A DNA stretch of 64,000 nt, taken from NCBI GenBank assembly GCA_032622095.1, contig CP136069.1, positions 1,238,001-1,302,000 of the forward strand, written 5' to 3'. The notes beneath the pieces are model-generated. The model was not told where the DNA came from and made no database searches. It was given only the letters and a program-made list of their open reading frames with translations. Both the position numbers and the translations under genes were made by a program. The stretch is from Siphonodentalium dalli (lineage: Eukaryota > Mollusca > Scaphopoda > Gadilida > Siphonodentaliidae). Positions 34,390 to 45,369 of the stretch are shown piece after piece. Each line of letters starts with the position of its first letter. The stretch's first letter is position 1.

Positions 34390-34955
34390 GAGGCTCATAA
34401 CGATAACCAAAGCAGACAACCAATCTCATAACATAAGGCTCATAACCCTACCCTAATCAGAAAACTAGAGTCCTAACCATATCCTAATCAGACAACCAGC
34501 TCAAAATCATAACCTAATCAGAAAACTAGAGTCCTAACCATATCCTAATCAGACAACCAGCTCAAAATCATAACCTAATCAGAAAACTAGAGTCCTAACC
34601 ATATCCTAATCAGACAACCAGCTCAAAATCATAACCTAATCAGAAAACTAGAGTCCTAACCATATCCTAATCAGACAACCCGCTCAAAATCATAACCTAA
34701 TCAGAAAACTAGAGTCCTAACCATATCCTAATCAGACAACCAGCTCAAAATCATAACCTAATCAGAAAACTAGAGTCCTAACCATATCCTAATCAGACAA
34801 CCAGCTCAAAATCATAACCTAATCAGAAAACTAGTGTCCTAACCATATCCTAATCAGACAACCAGCTCAAAATCATAACATAATCAGAAAACTAGAGTCC
34901 TAACCATATCCTAATCAGACAACCAGCTCAAAATCATAACATAATCAGAAATTTA
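34390..34955. repeat. 61-bp minisatellite in the LINE RT
   Basis: About eight near-identical 61-bp units (GTCCTAACCATATCCTAATC, AGACAACCAGCTCAAAATCA). Looser variants start at about 34,350. It interrupts the RT region. Confidence 0.95.
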
Positions 34956-35227
34956 TAAATGTGTGGGGCTCATAATTGAGAAAAAATGAGTGCAAACATA
35001 GTAAATTACATACCCCAAGCATAAATTTAAATGATTTTCTGACTATTGAAATAAATATACAATGTACGCATTTCATTATGTGGGATATTTAGCAGTGAAC
35101 CAGTTAATCACTTGTTTATGCCATATTTCTTATTGGTATAAGAACAAGGTATGTCTATATTTTACTATTCTTTCTGCTTATGGCAGTTTTTATATGGAGC
35201 TCAATATTTTAACAGCATACCCACCAC

Positions 35228-36697
35228 TAGACCCCGAAGCCACGACAAATAGTTTTCACGGCTGGCTCAACCGAAATTCGTGGCTGGTTAGCTAGCTAAG
35301 CCGGCTCAGTCACGACATTCGTGGCTGACGAAATATGGCGGCTCAGCCGGCTGAGATGTTATCATTCAGCGTATTTTTGCTTCTGAAATGTTCCCAATCC
35401 CCGGTTATATTTTTTAGCGTTTATGGTGAACCCGTATAGAATTCCAGACCACACATAATCTTTTGATGTTGGGCTTTTCCATTATGGCGAAAATTCACAA
35501 AGGACTGGCATGGATATACTATGTAGCTTCCCATCTAACAGGTATAAGTTACATTGGGACTTCTGTCAACTTCAGACTGCTATCATCACTGCCATCTTGC
35601 GATATGTGTGCATCATTGAATGGTGAACCCGATAGTAATTATATATAATACTAGCCGATGAGCCCGACGTTGTCTGGGCTATTCAAAAACCAAATTTCAA
35701 GTCGATAGCTTCACCCGTTTCCGAGATCTGATCTGCGCATGCGCGAAGCTGGCGTCGCACGGGCTCGGCGACCCGATAAAATTTGTATCCGGGGCAAGAT
35801 ACATTCACATAGCAAATTTCAAGTCGATAGCTCCACCCGTTTCCGAGATCTCGTCTGCGCATGCACGAAGCTGGCGTCGCACGGGCTCGGCGACCCGATA
35901 AAATTCGTATCCGGGGCAAGATACATTCACATACCAAATTTCAAGTCGATAGCTCCATCCTTTTCCGAGATCTCGTCTGCGCATGCGCGAAGATGGCGTC
36001 GCACGGGCTCGGCGACCCGATGAAATTCGTAATCTGGGCAAGATACATTCACATACCAAATTTCAAGTCGACAGCTCCACCCGTTTCCGAGATCTCTTCT
36101 GCGCATGTGTTGCACGGGCGTCGCACGGGCTCGCCAATACGACAACGACCACCGCCTGGTCAAACTACACACACGTACCAAGTTTCGTCCTGATCGGTCG
36201 AGAATCGTAGATTTGTATTAATGACAAACATACAGACAGACAGACAAACAGACAGAGGTCTTCAAAATATATATGAGATTTCAAACTATTTTTCTTATGT
36301 GTATATATCGACAAATGCTAGCGATGTCCGAGACTGGGTGTTGTCGATAAACAATTTATATTTGAACCCTTTCAATACCGAATGGATGCGCCCATTCAGT
36401 TATATGAAAGCATGTACGATATAAGTCTATTCCACATTAAGGGGCCAGGTGTTCTGATAATATAACAACCATGCCGTGTCCATGTGAGTATGCCAATAAT
36501 AGGAAATGCGGTTTAGTTCTTTGCGATTCACAGTACAGTTGTGCTTGACATATGAGCCCATGCACACAGCTCAGCCATTTTACAATTCCGGCGGTGGAGA
36601 TTTTTTAGATGTGGCTGGCGTTAAGAGATAATATGGCTGGCGGCGGCTTGTGGCCAATATGGCTGGCGGCGGCGTGCGATGGCGGCTTCGGGCTCTA
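35228..36697. mobile_element. hAT-type element with perfect 8-bp duplication
   Basis: TAGACCCCGAAGCC at 35,228 is inverted as GGCTTCGGGCTCTA at 36,697. CCCACCAC directly flanks both ends (35,220-35,227 and 36,698-36,705). Eight-bp duplications and TAG... ends are hAT hallmarks. GGCTGGC-type words follow each end. No transposase ORF remains. A Helitron is nested inside. Confidence 0.75.
35651..36278 (-). mobile_element. Non-autonomous Helitron 3
   Basis: On the minus strand it runs from TCTCATATATATTTTG (36,278), preceded by A, to hairpin plus CTAG (35,651), followed by T. It has four tandem 122-bp monomers like those of Helitron 1. Overlapping ORFs on both strands are reads through the monomers. 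Confidence 0.8.
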
Positions 36698-36755
36698 CCC
36701 ACCACCAACGCCGCCTATATCTTTAATAGACAGGGCCAGGAACCTTCGTCACCAA

Positions 36756-36960
36756 TCAAGTCTCTAACCTGTAGCAAGCCTCACACATATAGAAGGATAT
36801 ATTCCTGAGTGTCGTCTGCTCATGTATTTGAGGGGCACCATATGGGTGTATTCTGACGAGGAACCTACGTCACCAATCAAGCCTCTAACCCAAAGTGAGC
36901 CTCACACAGACAGAAGGATCTGTCCCCGAGTGTCGTCTGCTCATGTCTGAGGGGCTTATA
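36756..36960. repeat. Two diverged family D copies
   Basis: CTCTAACC...AGCCTCACACA...GTGTCGTCTGCTCATG occurs twice (36,762-36,845 and 36,880-36,960) after a shared CCTTCGTCACCAATCAAG / CCTACGTCACCAATCAAG. Confidence 0.65.
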
Positions 36961-37129
36961 AAAGGGATATCATCCCTGCACAGATATATACCATTTCCAT
37001 GGCCATAAAATGGGAATTAGGGGTTACCGGGGGCTTGCTTCATTCATATAGTGTACTTATTGACTTGCAATAGGGGGAAAACACCCTATTTTTATATTAT
37101 CAGCATCCCTGTCCCCAAGAAATTGTGTC

Positions 37130-37262
37130 TCCATTAAGCGAAAATGATTTGTGCTTCAGCGCAAATATTTGTGCTTAACGCAAATGATAGAGATTATATG
37201 TGCTTAAGCACGAATAATTGCGCTTAAGCACAAATCATTTACGCTTAATGGTGATGCTAGCC
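37130..37262. repeat. Inverted repeat GCGTAAATGATTTGTGCTTAA
   Basis: ATTAAGCGAAAATGATTTGT pairs with ACAAATCATTTACGCTTAAT. The centre has repeated GTGCTTAAG/CGCAAAT words. This is a long imperfect hairpin. Confidence 0.7.
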
Positions 37263-37489
37263 CGCTGATGACCTTCTCTGGACATTGAACTCATATGGAT
37301 TTTAATATAATAATTTATTGAAAACATCTCTCAGTTTAATTTATTCTTCTGTGTCGTAAATTACAATCATATCGCATGTGCTTTTATCTTTAACCCACAG
37401 GGAGCCTCACACAGATGGGAGCATGCTGGCTTAAGCGTAAATAAATAATAAATGTGAAAAGGGCCTCGCTCCCACAGGATACTGCTTAA

Positions 37490-37840
37490 CCCTTTACCCA
37501 TAGGTCCATAGGTCTCCTCGCATATATAAGAGAATGCATTGGCTTAACAAATTAAAAATTATAAAATTGTTAAAGAATGTAAGAAAAAATGGTAAAAAGT
37601 GTTAAAAAAAGATTTTTTTTAGGCCAATGCATTCTCTTATATATGCGAGGCGACCTATGGTCGACTCGCATATATAAGAGAATGCATTGGCACAGGGCAT
37701 AACTGTAACTATCACAATGTGGTCAAGGAGCCGGTTCCAATGATACCCATATTTGTATGGTTCTATTGAGACAGACCGAAGATATTTTAGGCTGTTGAAG
37801 CTTTATTTGGCCGGTTTTGGCCGGTTTGTTGGGTAAAGGG
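37490..37840. mobile_element. Family C MITE
   Basis: TTAA then CCCTTTACCC at left, GGGTAAAGGG then TTAA at right. The left hairpin is truncated and the right hairpin complete. Confidence 0.8.
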
Positions 37841-37856
37841 TTAATCAAGAGATGTA

Positions 37857-37952
37857 TCCCACAGGGAGCCTCACACAGATGGAAGCATGCACTGCATAGT
37901 GTCGTCTGCTCCAGTCTATGTGGGGCTCTATATAGGGTTGGGTAAAGGGTTA
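37857..37952. mobile_element. Family D copy with a C-type end
   Basis: CCCACAGGGAGCCTCACACA to ATGTGGGGCTCTATATAGGG, followed by another GTTGGGTAAAGGGTTAA, i.e. an extra family C terminus. Confidence 0.7.
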
Positions 37953-37959
37953 ACTCCCG

Positions 37960-38050
37960 AATGGCTGCAATAAGCCATATTTCCAACTAAATCCTGAAAA
38001 ATTACCCATAATTCTGCTGTGGTTATCGAGTCGTTTAATTAGGGAATTAC
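37960..38050. mobile_element. Family A single arm
   Basis: GAATGGCTGCAATAAGCC through TTACCCATAATTCTGCTG. The end is degraded. Confidence 0.7.
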
Positions 38051-38146
38051 ATTATTGTCACTTTACTGATGACCCTCATGACCTCTGGACAATGAACTCA
38101 TATGGATTTCAATATAATAATTTATTGAAAACATCTCTCAGTTCAA

Positions 38147-38575
38147 AGGTACTCAATCCGATCAGACGCTTCTAAATTACTATTTCTTAAGCTTCTGAGA
38201 TCAAAAATATTTGATTCGAGTCGAGGAACCTACCTATCAAAGCTCAGAGTGATCAGATATCGATTTTTGAAATTTGTTATTTCTCGAGATGTGCAATAAT
38301 ATGTGAACCGAAAACACGTGGTCAAACGGAGGGTCTCTCGGACAAAATTGTGGATGAAATCAAATTTTGTGACACTTTGGTGATAATACGGCCAGATTGT
38401 GTTGAACAAAATGTTGATAAATAACAGGTTTTGGGAAATTTGATACCATATTTGACAGTGGTTAGCATCATTTTGTTGCAATAAATCAATTCTGATAACT
38501 AAAGCGTATTTTGAAGAAATGTTGTTGTTATCTTAATAGTATCACCAGGGAACCGTCTGATCGGATTGAGTACTT
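38147..38575. mobile_element. Family N TTAA MITE
   Basis: AGGTACTCAATCCGATCAGA at left, TCTGATCGGATTGAGTAC at right. TTAA is intact at right and changed to TTCA at left. The neighbouring duplicated sequence at about 37,330 lacks it, giving the empty site. Confidence 0.8.
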
Positions 38576-38579
38576 TTAA

Positions 38580-38585
38580 TTTATT
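38580..38585 (-). terminator. Candidate poly(A) signal of the ARMH1-like gene
   Basis: AATAAA on the minus strand, about 220 nt downstream of the candidate stop codon. A family D element lies within the presumed 3' UTR. The cleavage site would fall in the N element. Not proven. Confidence 0.35.
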
Positions 38586-38646
38586 CTTCTGTGTCATAAT
38601 TTACAATCATATCACATCTCAAACCTCACAGATAAAGTTTTATGTT

Positions 38647-38732
38647 TAACCCACAGGGAGCCTCACACAGATGGAAGCATGCACTACAGAGTGTCGTCTG
38701 CTCCAGTCAAAGTGGGGCTCTCTATGGGTTAT
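38647..38732. mobile_element. Family D MITE
   Basis: TTAACCCACAGGGAGCCTCA to GGGGCTCTCTATGGGTTA. It lies in the presumed 3' UTR. Confidence 0.85.
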
Positions 38733-38804
38733 ACAAATTACAATCATATCACATGTGCTTCTTATCGCCTTCATCAGCTGCCACTCATTTCCTGGATGCC
38801 ACGC

Positions 38805-38824
38805 CTACTCAACAGTTTCCACCA
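38805..38824 (-). CDS. ARMH1: ARMH1-like terminal exon (candidate)
   Basis: The acceptor TTTTTTACAG precedes TGGTGGAAACTG. Joined to the phase-1 end of the upstream exon, it encodes LVETVE and a TAG stop (38,805-38,807). The phase and pyrimidine-rich acceptor fit. The tail is too short for homology, and human ARMH1 extends further, so another last exon or splice form is possible. Confidence 0.45.
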
Positions 38825-38974
38825 CTGTAAAAAAATTAATGTAAACAAGCTTTAAAGATGTATTCAGTGTTCAAAACCACCATCACCAACAACAACAACA
38901 ACAACAGCAACAACAACAATGTACAGTATCTAATAAAAGGTCGACCGATCAGAATGTTCCCCAACATGGTGGCT

Positions 38975-39041
38975 ACAATCCTGAAAAATTACCCATAATT
39001 CTGCTGTGGTTAAGGAGTGGATTATTTAGAGCATTACTGTA
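38975..39041. mobile_element. Family A single arm
   Basis: AATCCTGAAAAATTACCC to GAGCATTACTGTA. A CAA microsatellite (38,885-38,920) lies upstream. Confidence 0.75.
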
Positions 39042-39297
39042 CCTTGTCTTATTTCCAGGGAGCTCTGACCGAGAAGAGAACACAAATCAGACTGTCTCAC
39101 TTTATTGGATTCAATAAATTCTCATCTAATAAACTTGGGAGTCATTATTTATATTGTTACAGCAGCAGGCAAATCACATTTACGCTGGAAACACCACTGA
39201 AATTTATGACTGGTTCCTTGCCATTTGAATCTACATTCTTTATGCGAATTATGATAAGTTCCTAACCAGCTGGATATGCTTCCTTAAGATGGCGCTG

Positions 39298-39408
39298 TTG
39301 CCATTCAACGGAAAGCTCTCACTGAGACTAAATCCGACTAAATCCTAAACAATTACCCATAATTTCTGCTGTGGTTAAGGAGTCGATTATTTAGGGCATT
39401 ACTGTAAC
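39298..39408. mobile_element. Family A MITE, centre and arm parts
   Basis: GTTGCCATTCAACGGAAAGC, then second-arm sequence to GGGCATTACTGTA. Confidence 0.75.
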
Positions 39409-39854
39409 TGAAGGATTGGCTATGTTAGGAATAAAAGTCATCGTCCGGAATTTAAGCCCTCTAATATTAAAAATTAAATGTAAATTGGCAAACTAAGGGC
39501 CATAACTGTGGTAGAAATTTGGTTTTTGAAGTCGTTCAAGATATTTTGAAAACCAGCTCCTATGCCAAACATTGTTAAAATTGGTCAATATTTGTTCAAG
39601 TTATTGCGCTAACGATCTGAAATAGAGAAAAATCTGCAAAAATGGGTCCAATCAAACTCAGAATCGCAGGTTCCAATGATGGTTAATATTTATGCCATGT
39701 TTTTTTTAAATTGACTGCAAAATGACAGAATACACTGGTTCAGACAAAGATGCATCCCAGGATGTACGATTCTATGTCGAAAAATGGCAATAACTCTGAC
39801 TCAAAATCGCAGGTGCGTAGATTTCCATGCTGGTTGACATCTGTACCAAGATTA

Positions 39855-40160
39855 AAAATGAAAGTGTAGCTCAACTTTGCGAAGAAGTAAATTTTGTGAT
39901 GAGCAATAAATGGAATGATGGCTGCTGGTGGCCATGTTTTTATTGTTGCCATATGACCCCAAAATGACTCGTTCCCATCTACATGTCAATATCTACAGCC
40001 AATGATAAATTTCATAATGATCTGACCAAAGTACGACTTGTAGCCTGTGCCAAAGTATTTAGTCATGCAAAGAGTAATATCCAAGATGGCTGCTGACGGC
40101 CATGTTTTATGGCCGAATGACCCCAAAATTACTCGTTCCCATTTACATGTCAATATTAAC
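39855..40160 (+). repeat. Satellite-type element F, truncated
   Basis: Starts ATGAAAGTGTAGCTCAACTT and lacks the 12-bp TCAATGACACTG present in the other two copies. Two monomers follow. Confidence 0.75.
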
Positions 40161-40167
40161 ATTTTTA

Positions 40168-40213
40168 CATTCTGCTGTGGTTAAGGAGTCAATTATTTAG
40201 GGCATTACTGTAG
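40168..40213. mobile_element. Family A right end
   Basis: ATTCTGCTGTGGTTAAGGAG to GCATTACTGTA only. Confidence 0.7.
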
Positions 40214-40245
40214 CATAGTCTATAGAGTGTATAATAACTAGTTTC

Positions 40246-40660
40246 CAAGCCTTGAAATAGTGTGTCTGTCATTTGCAGAATGAGGTCCCCAGAGGGTGAA
40301 TATAGTGACGCAATCCCACACAGCAGGCTAGCATCACCAAATTCATCCTCGGGGGACCTCATTCTGCTTAGGCCCTCAATTGCAATGGGAGACCTAGACA
40401 CAGATTTAAGATCCCAGATGGTGAATATTGTGATGTACACCCATTGGGAACCTCGATTATGCATTGTGTCATCTGCCAATTTGGGGATATAGAGTAACTA
40501 AACTAAGAATATCTTTGCGAAGAAGTTTCTAACTTTCAGGAGAAGATATGAGGCATAAGCAGAATGAGGTCCCAGAAGGTGAATTTGGTGATGCTAGCCT
40601 GCTTTGTGGGGTAGCGTCACTAAATTCACCCTCTGGGGACTTCATTCTTCAAATGTCAGA
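40246..40660. mobile_element. Family E composite with a hairpin at each end
   Basis: CAAGCCTTGAAATAGTGTG, then a fold-back (AATGAGGTCCCCAGAGGGTG pairing with the reverse), a spacer with GGGAACCTCGATTATGCATT, and a second fold-back. The spacer is shared with copies at 43,620-43,925, 48,700-48,910, 57,790-57,960 and 63,340-63,500. Confidence 0.8.
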
Positions 40661-40749
40661 CAGGCCTGTTTTCGGTGGATTGACAGCTTGTGATTAAAGT
40701 TTAGTGATATACACACACCTGGAGAGTGGGTTCAGTCCGATTTTTTTTA

Positions 40750-41104
40750 CCCTGTGCCAATGCATTCTCTTATATATGCGAGTCGACCATAGGTCGCCTC
40801 GCATATATAAGAGAATGCATTGGCCTAACAATTTTTTATCATTATTTTTTATAAATTTTTCTTACAATTTTTAGGACATAAAATAAAAAACATCCATTAC
40901 CCTGCAGGGAGCCCCACACATATATAGAAGCATATAGAAGAGTGTCGTCTGCTCATGTTTGTCTGGGTGAAATAATAAAATTGTTAAAGAATACAAGAAA
41001 AAATTATTAAAATTGTAAAAAATTGTTAGGCCAATGCATTCTCTTATATATGCGAGGCGACCTATGGTCGACTCGCATATATAAGAGAATGCATTGGCAC
41101 AGGG
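40750..41104. mobile_element. Double-hairpin element carrying nested D
   Basis: CCCTGTGCCAATGCATTC and its inverse end the unit, with TA on both sides. Two 70-bp hairpins flank an AT-rich spacer holding a D copy (GGGAGCCCCACACATATATA). Confidence 0.85.
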
Positions 41105-41319
41105 TAAAAACATCCCGAAATCTATTTTTAATCTTCTGGCACATTATTCCCAGGTCTGTGTGCACAATAGTTTCACAACAAGAATTTTATCAAACTCCAT
41201 GTAGGATTTACCTCCCTTGGTGACTCGGTAAGACCATTTTATGACATGACACAAGCTCCCATAGGGAGCGCAGCTCGCGTCATGCCATAAAATGGATTAA
41301 AGACTGAGGCTTAATGCTT

Positions 41320-41376
41320 AACCCACAGGAGCCCCACACAGGTTGGAGCATGCACTACAGAGTGTCCTCTGCTGTA
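41320..41376. mobile_element. Family D fragment
   Basis: TTAACCCACAGGAGCCCCAC through GAGTGTCCTCTGCTG; the right arm is lost. Confidence 0.75.
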
Positions 41377-41630
41377 GTAAAAAATAGTTCTTTTCTAATT
41401 TCAGATCAATTCAGAGTGAATATAATTATCTCTTTTGTGAATTGCATGTGTATTTATTAATCAACAAAAATAACATCGTTTTTTCCTGAGTGGCGATTGG
41501 ACACTCACTAAAATGTGTGATGAATAATAAGTCGATTGGATATCTAAATACTGACTCATGCAGTACATCTGAAAATTTGACAGGCATCATCCATTTGGTT
41601 ATTTTGAGCCTTGTTAAAAAACATACTTAC

Positions 41631-41712
41631 AGTTAGGAATGTTGACCTTATTTGAAACCAAAACATCGGCTTGAATGTGGGTCATATTGACATACAGTGC
41701 TTCAGGGTTAGA
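41631..41712 (-). CDS. ARMH1: ARMH1-like exon (SNPEALYVNM...)
   Basis: 82 nt, phase 0 in and 1 out. Acceptor TTTAATTTTCAG, donor T|GTAAGTATG. It encodes SNPEALYVNMTHIQADVLVS then NKVNIPN. The IQAD.L..N.VN pattern matches the C-terminal ARMH1 helix as I recall it. No stop in frame. Confidence 0.75.
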
Positions 41713-42134
41713 CTGAAAATTAAAGAACAAAAACAATTTTATCACATAATTAACTCACAAAACCAGCTTCATAATGATTGGTAAGACACACGTGTAATAT
41801 TAGAGTGTGCGATGACGTCATGCCATTATTTAAATGACTTGCGATTGCTGAAGTTTATGATTGTTGTTTTCGCGTTTGATCATGTGATAAAAGGTATCTC
41901 AAACTCGTTCTATTTTATCAACCTCGTCCACTAAATTCTGTTTGAGTCTCGGAAAACCTCGGCTCAAATCAAATTTTAATAGTGAAATCAGTTGATAAAT
42001 TCCGTATAAAATAGAAACTCATGTGAGATCCTCTGTATATGAGTCTATCTCTTTCGTGTAAATGTTCAGATAATAAGTTCAACAAACGATCTATTTTGAA
42101 ATTAATATGATAATGACCCTGACTTGATGTTTAA

Positions 42135-42348
42135 CCCTTTTAGTGGCAGGGGCCGATCTCATCGGCCCTAAGTTATGGTCTGCAGAGTGCCCTAAAAAAA
42201 TAAAAAATGAATTTTGTTTTTTTTTGGGTTAGGCCAATGCATTCTCTTATATATGCGAGGCGACCTATGTTCGACTCGCATATATAAGAGAATGCATTGG
42301 CACAGGGTATATGGGTCATAACAAAAATCGGACCTGGCACTCAAAGGG
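42135..42348. mobile_element. Family B MITE, reverse orientation
   Basis: TTAA, CCCTTTTAGTGGCAGG, palindrome GGCCGATCTCATCGGCC, hairpin, then CCTGGCACTCAAAGGG and TTAA. The right TTAA is shared with the adjoining N element. Confidence 0.85.
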
Positions 42349-42352
42349 TTAA

Positions 42353-42600
42353 GGTACTCAATCTGATCAGAAGCTCCTAAATTACTATTTATTTGGCTTC
42401 GGCTGGCTTCGGTGGTAAAAAATATTTGATTCGATTCAATAAACCCACCAATCAAAGCTCAGAGTGATCAGATATCGAGTTTTGAAGTTTATTATCACCA
42501 CTTGATTTTAGAGTTATCCATCTTCATCCGCATCTTGGTTCATTTGACCATGTGCTTCTGGCCCACAAACAATAGAAATAGCATTGAGTACCTTCAAGGG
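42353..42600. mobile_element. Family N MITE, shortened
   Basis: GGTACTCAATCTGATCAGAA on the left; AGCATTGAGTACCTT on the right. Lacks much of the inner right arm. Confidence 0.65.
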
Positions 42601-42689
42601 GAAGGACCAAGCAATGGGTCACGTAAATCGTCATGAAAACGATATGCCTATTTAGGGCTAATCCTGTTGATTGTTTTGGATGCAAGTAT

Positions 42690-42806
42690 GCTCTCGGGGA
42701 GAGCTTGCCGATAAATGGCAACAGACCATATTTCCGACTAAATCCTGAAAGTTACCCATAATTCTGCTGTGGTTAAGAGGTCGATTAATTAGAGCATTAC
42801 TGTATA
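42690..42806. mobile_element. Family A single arm from the hairpin centre
   Basis: CTCTCGGGGAGAGCTTGCC through GAGCATTACTGTA. Confidence 0.8.
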
Positions 42807-43061
42807 TAGGTAAGGGATGGTATCAATTCCTCTGAAATTTTGGGCCTCATGCAGGAAATTTAACCATTTCAAATAAAAACTGCCAAACATTGGAATTTAC
42901 TTTTATAATATAGAATACACTGGATCATTAGCCATTTAGCGAACAATTCCCAGTAAAACCCTATATTTACCTATTTCACACTCTGTAGGCTAATCACTAA
43001 AATGGTATGCAAATTCAAAAGTCTGGTATGTAAATCAAAAGTCTATATATAACATACTCAC

Positions 43062-43139
43062 CAAAAACATTTCATATAAGACTTCCCCCATGGCATCTTT
43101 CACATGGTCGTCAACGATCGGGAACGTTCTACATAGATA
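43062..43139 (-). CDS. ARMH1: ARMH1-like exon (YLCRTFPIVDD...)
   Basis: 78 nt, phase 0 both sides. Acceptor TTTATTTCTTCTTCAG, donor TTG|GTGAGTATG. It encodes YLCRTFPIVDDHVKDAMGEV then LYEMFL. The pattern FP.V.[DE]HV...MGE.LY..FL fits an armadillo-like helix pair of ARMH1. Confidence 0.8.
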
Positions 43140-43164
43140 CTGAAGAAGAAATAAATGGAATATT

Positions 43165-43251
43165 ACAGTAATTCCCTAAATGACTAAATCCTGAAAAATT
43201 ACCCATAATTCTGCTGTGGTTAAGGAGTTGATTATTTAGGGCATTACTGTA
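43165..43251. mobile_element. Family A MITE with most of arm 1 deleted
   Basis: ACAGTAATTCCCTAAATG joins directly to ACTAAATCCTGAAAAATTAC and the right end. Confidence 0.8.
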
Positions 43252-43344
43252 TGTCATGCAGCTTTATTGTTAAATTTATTTGTTTGGGTAATATTTATTA
43301 TTCCCCAATATCAACCAGGCTTGATAATAATCTGCCCAACATTT

Positions 43345-43430
43345 GCAGAATGAATTTAGTTACCCTACCAGAGGGCTAGCAGGACTAAATTCACCCTTTG
43401 AGGACCTCATTCTGCTTAGGTCTTATCTTC
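43345..43430. mobile_element. Family E fold-back
   Basis: TGCAGAATGAATTTAGTTAC... then TTCACCCTTTGAGGACCTCA. Left arm partly deleted. Confidence 0.65.
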
Positions 43431-43440
43431 TCTGAAAAGT

Positions 43441-43590
43441 ACAGTAATGCCCTAATTAATCGACTTCTTAACTACAACAGAATTATGGATAACTTTTCAG
43501 GATTTAGACAGAGCTTTACGTAAGTTTCCGATGAATGGCAACAAGCCATATTTCCGACTAAATCCTGAAAAGTTACCCATAATTACTGTA
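43441..43590. mobile_element. Family A MITE, centre deleted
   Basis: ACAGTAATGCCCTAATTAAT to ATAATTACTGTA. Loses the hairpin tip and the end of arm 2. Confidence 0.8.
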
Positions 43591-43649
43591 TCTTTATGAT
43601 CAATTTAGATTCTTCTTCTTGTTTAGTTTAGTTTCTCTATATCCTCAAA

Positions 43650-43927
43650 TGGGCAGACGACACATTGCATAATCGAGGTTCCCAATGGGTGTACATCACA
43701 ATATTCACCATCTGGTAACTTAAATCTGCTTCTATGTCTCCCATAGCAGATGAGGCCAAGCAGAATGAGGTCCCCAGAGGGTGAGTTTGGTGAAAGGTAG
43801 TGGAATAGCATCACTAAATTCACCCTCTGGGGACCTCATTCTGGATAGCATCACTAAATTCACCCTCTGGGGACCTCATTCTGGATAGCATCACTAAATT
43901 CACCCTCTGGGGACCTCATTCTGCAAA
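43650..43927. mobile_element. Family E composite with tandem arm triplication
   Basis: E spacer then fold-back. The last arm (GGATAGCATCACTAAATTCA + CCCTCTGGGGACCTCATTCT) is repeated three times in tandem, a 40-bp period. Confidence 0.85.
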
Positions 43928-43977
43928 TATCCCACACTTTATTCTCAGGCCTGATATCAAATTTAGGGCATTACTGA

Positions 43978-44064
43978 TTAACCCATATGGTGCCCCTCAT
44001 AGACATGAGCAGACAGCAGTCAGTAATAGATTCTTTTATCTGTGTGGGGCTCTCTATGGGAGTT
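43978..44064. mobile_element. Family D copy, inverted
   Basis: TTAACCCATATGGTGCCCCT ... GTGGGGCTCTCTATGGG. Confidence 0.75.
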
Positions 44065-44097
44065 AGCCATATATAGTAGAGATTCATAGGATGATCT

Positions 44098-44203
44098 ACA
44101 GTAATCCCATGATAATCGACTCCTTAACCACAGCAGAATTATGGGTAATTTATCGGGATTTAGTAGGAAATATGGCTTGTTGCCTTTCATCGGAAAGCTC
44201 CAA
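44098..44203. mobile_element. Family A single left arm
   Basis: ACAGTAATCCCATGATAATC to CATCGGAAAGCTC. Confidence 0.8.
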
Positions 44204-44654
44204 AATTCAAGTATTTTTCATCATAATTGCGTTTGTAAAATCATACTCGCATCCATATCAACACACACGATATAGAAATTTATCTCATTTTGACCAATAC
44301 CTTTAATTGGATTTGAAATCACCCCCCCCACCCGAATTTCAACATCCGATGATGATTTGGTTCAATGATAGGCAGGTGTGTCCCTCTAAATTTCAGTACT
44401 TTTCAGGAGATTGAGTTGAATTCCTATTACAGAAACTTCCAAGCCTGCAAATAGCATGTCTGTCAATTGCAGAATGAGGTCCCCAGATGGAGATGCACGT
44501 TTTGCATAAATTTTATATGACAAGAGATTCACAACAAAGTATTTCTCTGGATCTATCTGGTAAAAAATCGTGAATTTCACATATCATCACCTTCATTGTA
44601 TGTATAATCTGAGCAGTTAAATTATTAAGAGACAACAAAAACAATGGATTTTAA

Positions 44655-45031
44655 CCCTTTACCCAACAAACCGGCCAAAAATGCCCAAATAAAGCTTCAA
44701 CAGCCTAAAATATCTCCGGTCTGTCTCAATAGAACCATACAAATATGGATATCATTGGAACCGGCTCCTTGATCACATTGTGATAGTTACAGTTATGCCC
44801 TGTGCCAATGCATTCTCTTATATATGCGAGTCGACCATAGGTCGCCTCGCATATATAAGAGAATGCATTGGCTTAAAACACTTTTTACCATTTTTTCTTA
44901 CATTCTATAACAATTTTATAATTTTTAATGTGTTAAGCCAATGCATTCTCTTATATATGCGAGGCGACCTATGGTCGACTCGCATATATAAGAGAATGCA
45001 TTGGCACAGGGCCCTTCTGTTGGGTAAAGGG
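44655..45031. mobile_element. Family C double-hairpin MITE, full length
   Basis: TTAA, CCCTTTACCCAACAAACC, two facing 70-bp hairpins, TGTTGGGTAAAGGG and TTAA. Confidence 0.9.
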
Positions 45032-45035
45032 TTAA

Positions 45036-45361
45036 TACATTTGAGAGGTTGAAAATATAATTTTCTTTGTTGTCACTTTAGGTACCGAGAACTGATAGAA
45101 TAATTAATAATTTCACACAAAACTCCTGAATCATCAAACAGCTTATTGTCTTGGCTCCATGAGAGGAGGCTTCATTTGTATCATAATGTGGAGTTAGTTT
45201 TTAATTACATAATATAGCGTCACACCCCCATATATTATAATGAAGAGTAAAGCCGTCAGAGATATTCCAGCCCAATGAAAACAACTGTTGATAAGCAGTG
45301 TGGTCCACTCAAGCAGGGAGCAATCAACAGAAATTAGGCCACAATGTTAAAAGATATGGTG
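45036..45361. other. No recognised feature
   Basis: Intron sequence of the ARMH1-like gene; nothing identified. Confidence 0.4.
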
Positions 45362-45369
45362 GTCAGCTT

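Noticed and set aside
34390-34955. CRISPR-like regular repeats
   Set aside because: Units are contiguous 61-bp copies without variable spacers, in an animal genome. The same applies to the 73-bp array.
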